Source: Microbacterium binotii (GTDB lineage: Bacteria; Actinomycetota; Actinomycetes; Actinomycetales; Microbacteriaceae). Taken from it: DNA of 64,000 bases. The DNA lies in NCBI RefSeq assembly GCF_021398715.1, contig NZ_CP090347.1:2232001-2296000 (forward strand). The letters run 5' to 3'. Positions 60,959 to 64,000 of this stretch are shown one piece after another. Both the position numbers and the translations under genes were made by a program. Position 1 is the stretch's first letter; every line of letters begins with the position of its first letter. The notes under the pieces were generated by a model that saw only the letters and a program-made list of their open reading frames with translations, was not told the origin of the DNA and made no database searches.

Positions 60959-62180
60959 TCTCCTTCTCCACCATCCCCCACGGCGAGCCGTAGCCCGCGG
61001 GCGCGGGCGCGGCCAGCAGGTCGAGGAACGGCTTCGCGTCGAAGGCCTCCGGACCGAGCACACCCTCCCCCACCCAATCCCCTCGCGCCAGGAGCTCGAG
61101 GGCGATGACGGGATTGATCGCGGTCTGCCAGACGACGGCCTGCGAATTGTCCTGGCGCATCGTCTGCTCGTTGTCCGCCACGTGGTACAGGTACGTCGAT
61201 CGCGGCGCGCCGTCCTTGCCGGTGCCGCGCACCCACACGCCCGCGCAGGTCTTGCCTGTCATGCGGTCGCCGAGCGTCGCCGGGTCGGGAAGCGCCGCCG
61301 CCACGACGTCGCGCGGAGACACCTCGACGCCCTTCACCCTCACCGGATCCGTGCGGTCGAGGCCCGTCTTGTGCAGCACCTGCAGCACCTGGATGAACTC
61401 GTCGCCCAGGCCGTACTTGAACGTGACGCGCTTCGCGTTCGTCCAGCGCGGCATGAGGAGGACTTCCTCGTGCTCGACGTTCACGCACTCCACCGGCCCG
61501 ATCCCCTCAGGGAAGTCGAAGACCTCCGGCTCGGAGAACGGGGCGGTCGTGTACCACCCACGATCCTTCTCGTAGATCACCGGCGGGTTCAGGCACTCCT
61601 CGATCGTGGTCCAGATCGAGAACGAGGGGGCGAAGTCATAGCCCTCGACGACGAGGTTCGCGCCGTCGCGCACGCCGAGTTCGTCGATCTCATCGAACAG
61701 TTCGTCCTGCGCGTAGCGGGCGAACACGTCCGAGAGCCCGGGTTCGACACCGATGCCGACGAGCGCCAGCCGCCCCGCCTGGCGCCACTTCTCCGCGGCG
61801 GCGAACTGCTCGTCGCCGAGCTTCACGCCCGGGAGCTCGTACGGCTTCTCCGGATGCGGCTTCGACAGGCTCATCGCCATGTCGAGGTAGGTGGCGCCGG
61901 CATCGAAGACGCCGGTGAAGATCGGCATGACGAAGCGGGGATCCACCGCGTTCAGCACGTGCGTGGCACCGCTGTCGCGCACGAGGGCGGCGACGGATGC
62001 CGCATCCGACGCATCCACCTGAGCGGCGCTGAAGCGGGGGTCGGCGAGTTCGGCGACGAGCGCCTCGGGCCTGGCCGGATCGTAGTCGGCGATGACCACG
62101 GCGTCGTAGAAGTCGCGACGGACGGCGATCCGGGCCGCCGCCGAGCCGACGCCTCCGGCGCCGATGATGAGGATGCGCAT
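60939..62180 (-). CDS. Saccharopine dehydrogenase-like NAD(P) oxidoreductase
   Basis: 413 residues. N-terminal Rossmann fold MRILIIGAGGVGSAAARIAVRR with ATHVLNAVDPRFVMPIF, and the C-terminal saccharopine-reductase domain from GIGVEPGLSDVFARYA on. It follows an APC amino-acid permease by 14 bases. Relatives act on amino-acid or polyamine conjugates such as saccharopine and carboxynorspermidine; the substrate here is unknown but is probably what the permease imports. Confidence 0.85.
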   Translation of the reverse strand: MRILIIGAGGVGSAAARIAVRRDFYDAVVIADYDPARPEALVAELADPRFSAAQVDASDAASVAALVRDSGATHVLNAVDPRFVMPIFTGVFDAGATYLDMAMSLSKPHPEKPYELPGVKLGDEQFAAAEKWRQAGRLALVGIGVEPGLSDVFARYAQDELFDEIDELGVRDGANLVVEGYDFAPSFSIWTTIEECLNPPVIYEKDRGWYTTAPFSEPEVFDFPEGIGPVECVNVEHEEVLLMPRWTNAKRVTFKYGLGDEFIQVLQVLHKTGLDRTDPVRVKGVEVSPRDVVAAALPDPATLGDRMTGKTCAGVWVRGTGKDGAPRSTYLYHVADNEQTMRQDNSQAVVWQTAINPVIALELLARGDWVGEGVLGPEAFDAKPFLDLLAAPAPAGYGSPWGMVEKEITPSDG

Positions 62181-62194
62181 GCTGTTCTCCTGTC

Positions 62195-63733
62195 TCAGAT
62201 CAAGCCACCGTCGACCGAGCGTCCGTAGTCGCCTTCGTCCGGCACCAGGACCTCGGTCTCGCGGTTGAGGCTCTCGCCCCGGAAGAACCTCTTCGAGCGC
62301 GGGAAGAGGAACCATACGAACATCAGCACGACGCCGACGGCGAGCGCCCCGATACCGATGACGAAGGTTCCGCCGATCCCGAACAGGACGGTGTAGCCGT
62401 AGTCGACGTCCCACATGTCGATCGCCGACTGGAGGAAGGCATACGTCAGCATGAGGGCGCCCAGCAGAGGAAGGAGTCCCTTCACCACGAAGGCACCCGT
62501 CGAACGGAAGAGCTCCCGCCGGAAGTACCACACGCAGGCGTATCCGGTGATGGCGTAGTAGAACGCGATCGCGAGGCCGAGCGAGAGGATCGAGTCCTGC
62601 AGGATGTTGTCGCTGATGAGCGACATCCCCACGTAGTACACGACGGCGACCACCCCCATCACGAGCGTGGAGAACGACGGCGTGCGATAGACCGGGTGCA
62701 CGTCCTTGAACCGTGCGGGAAGCGCGCGGTAGACCCCCATCGCGAGGGTGCCGCGCGCGGTCGGCAGAATGGTGGTCTGGGTCGACGACACGGCGGAGAT
62801 GAGGACGGCGACGACGAGCACCCATCCGAAGGGGCCGAGCAGTCCGTCCTTGATGGCGAGGAAGAAGTCGTCGGCGTTGCTCTCGTTGCCCAGCCCCACG
62901 CCGTCCTCGCCCAGGCCCGCGTACATCATGGCCGCGATCGTCACCGAGACGTAGGTCACGAGCAGGATGACCGTGGTCAACAGCGCCGCGCGCCCGGGCG
63001 TGCGCTTGGGGTCCTTGGTCTCCTCGTTCAGGGCCAGACAGGTGTCCCACCCCCAGTAGATGAACAGGGCCAGCAGCACCGCCTCCGTGAATCCGCTCCA
63101 GTCGGCGAACCCGAAGGGGTTGAGCCACGAGATGTCGAACGGCGTCGGGTTGGGTGCCGTGCCTCCGAAGAACTGCCAGAGCGCCGCGACCACGAAGATC
63201 GCGAGCGCGAGGTACTGGATCGCGAGCAGGATGTTCTGGATGCGTTCGCCGATCTCGACGCCGCGCCAACTCACCCAGGTCATCGCGGCGATAAACGCCA
63301 CCGCGACCAGCAGGATCCGCCAGTCGTTGTTCTCGAACTCGAGGCCGAACAGCGCCCAGAAGTAGATCGAGGCGATCTGGGCGAGGTTGGCCAGAACCAC
63401 CATCCCGGCGACTGCCACACCCCATCCGCCCATCCAGCCCACCCACGGACCGAACGCCTTGGTGCCCCAGGTGAAGGTCGTCCCGCAGTCGGGGACCGCC
63501 CGGTTCAGCTCGCGGTACGCGAAGGCGATGAACAGCATCGGGATGAAGGCGATGATGAAGGCGATGGGCGCCTGGGCCCCCACCGCGAGCACGACGAAAC
63601 CGAGCGTGGCCACGAGCGAGTACACCGGCGCCGTGGACGCGAGCCCGATGACGGTCGAGCCCCAGAGCCCCAGCGTCCCCGCCGCAAGCCCCTTCCCGTC
63701 CGGGCGCTGCAGGTGGATGGGGGTGGTTGTCAT
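62195..63733 (-). CDS. APC family amino acid/polyamine permease
   Basis: 512 residues, about 12 helices. The first helix region GLWGSTVIGLASTAPVYSL is the glycine-rich APC substrate site, and NRAVPDCGTTFTWGTKAFGPW and the loop LNEETKDPKRTPGRAA are typical of the family. It forms a two-gene unit with the saccharopine-dehydrogenase-like gene (14-base gap). Substrate inferred to be an amino acid or polyamine. Confidence 0.9.
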   Translation of the reverse strand: MTTTPIHLQRPDGKGLAAGTLGLWGSTVIGLASTAPVYSLVATLGFVVLAVGAQAPIAFIIAFIPMLFIAFAYRELNRAVPDCGTTFTWGTKAFGPWVGWMGGWGVAVAGMVVLANLAQIASIYFWALFGLEFENNDWRILLVAVAFIAAMTWVSWRGVEIGERIQNILLAIQYLALAIFVVAALWQFFGGTAPNPTPFDISWLNPFGFADWSGFTEAVLLALFIYWGWDTCLALNEETKDPKRTPGRAALLTTVILLVTYVSVTIAAMMYAGLGEDGVGLGNESNADDFFLAIKDGLLGPFGWVLVVAVLISAVSSTQTTILPTARGTLAMGVYRALPARFKDVHPVYRTPSFSTLVMGVVAVVYYVGMSLISDNILQDSILSLGLAIAFYYAITGYACVWYFRRELFRSTGAFVVKGLLPLLGALMLTYAFLQSAIDMWDVDYGYTVLFGIGGTFVIGIGALAVGVVLMFVWFLFPRSKRFFRGESLNRETEVLVPDEGDYGRSVDGGLI

Positions 63734-63765
63734 GCCCAGACGTTAGGGGTCGGACACATGGGCGG

Positions 63766-64000
63766 TCAAGCGATCCGGCGCGCGAGGGCCGGATCGACGC
63801 CCGGCAGCTGCACACGCACGGGCAAGGCCCCCTCTCGCACGAGCCACGCTCGCCCGCGCCCGGGAGCGCAGAAGGGCGGCAATGCGCGATCACCGGTGAG
63901 CATCCGGTACTCCGCGGCACACTCCGCGTCCACGAGCAGATCGCCGCGCGCGCGGACCATCTGCAGCACGGGCCACGACCTCTGCCACAGTTCGGGGTCC
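63766..64000 (-). CDS. Partial gene at window edge, unrecognised
   Basis: Only the last 77 codons are present; the frame is open to the right edge, so the start lies outside. The tail contains LLVDAECAAEYRMLTGDRALPPF, then GRGRAWLVREGALPVRVQLPG. The GRAWL-to-VQLPG ending is faintly like the end of small FtsK/SpoIIIE-type ATPases, but no P-loop is visible here, so no function is assigned. It ends 32 bases before the permease start. Confidence 0.5.
   Translation of the reverse strand, partial: DPELWQRSWPVLQMVRARGDLLVDAECAAEYRMLTGDRALPPFCAPGRGRAWLVREGALPVRVQLPGVDPALARRIA

Noticed and set aside
1..64000. Integrated mobile element or genomic island
   Set aside because: No integrase, transposase, phage structural gene, tRNA attachment site or shift in base composition was seen anywhere in the window.

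Overview
The window is high-GC, densely packed bacterial chromosome. Many GTG starts, 1-10 base gene overlaps, probable leaderless starts and the protein families point to Actinomycetota. A Microbacteriaceae member such as Microbacterium fits best, but the genus is inference. I see no tRNA, rRNA, CRISPR array, transposase, integrase or phage gene. The longest stretch without a gene is about 250 bases (6008-6253 and 45255-45499), so no gap exceeds 300.

Layout. 1-603 is the first part of a PiT phosphate permease. 803-6007 (minus) is a sugar-catabolic operon: a CUT1 ABC importer without its ATPase, a TIM-barrel isomerase-like protein and a Gfo/Idh/MocA oxidoreductase. A pyranose-oxidase-like flavoprotein diverges from it at 6254-7744, with a 25-base operator-like repeat between. 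7792-17343 holds an S9 oligopeptidase, a DUF559 protein, 6-phosphofructokinase, a SNF2 helicase, a lipoprotein and a copper P-type ATPase with a CsoR-type box. 17438-23639 holds an MFS exporter, the operon kinase-truB-two membrane proteins-ribF, then divergent mutY and a flavodoxin. 23644-28331 is the nusA-ylxR-infB-rbfA translation operon without rimP. 28404-33574 has a DUF308-lipase fusion, a DUF1206 protein, an acetate-family transporter and proS.

33636-36974 is a tandem duplication of a two-gene cassette (ECF sigma factor plus single-pass membrane protein). 37173-38878 is a GntR regulator coupled to ACC deaminase. 38986-49768 carries ispG, rseP and dxr on the minus strand. Between them, on the plus strand, lie a fused anthranilate synthase behind a tryptophan attenuator, a stand-alone MurE-like ligase, and pyruvate formate-lyase with its activase. 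49773-51630 has an FKBP lipoprotein and an acyltransferase. 51727-59381 is a glycerol/dihydroxyacetone locus: dhaKLM, a SorC-type regulator, glpD, glpF and glpK. 59448-64000 has OsmC, asparaginase II, a saccharopine-dehydrogenase-like enzyme with an APC permease, and a truncated gene at the edge.

How the genes work together. Glycerol would enter through GlpF, be phosphorylated by GlpK and oxidised by GlpD, while DhaKLM phosphorylates dihydroxyacetone using PEP; both routes feed glycolysis. The sugar locus suggests uptake of a glycoside or sugar, flavin-dependent oxidation, then isomerase/lyase and dehydrogenase steps. IspG and Dxr belong to the MEP isoprenoid pathway.

The items most worth following are the duplicated sigma/membrane cassette, the pyranose-oxidase-like sugar module, the trp attenuator, a perfect 22-bp hairpin inside pflA, and an octamer (GGATGCGG/CCGCATCC) that recurs across the window, including in many intergenic gaps.
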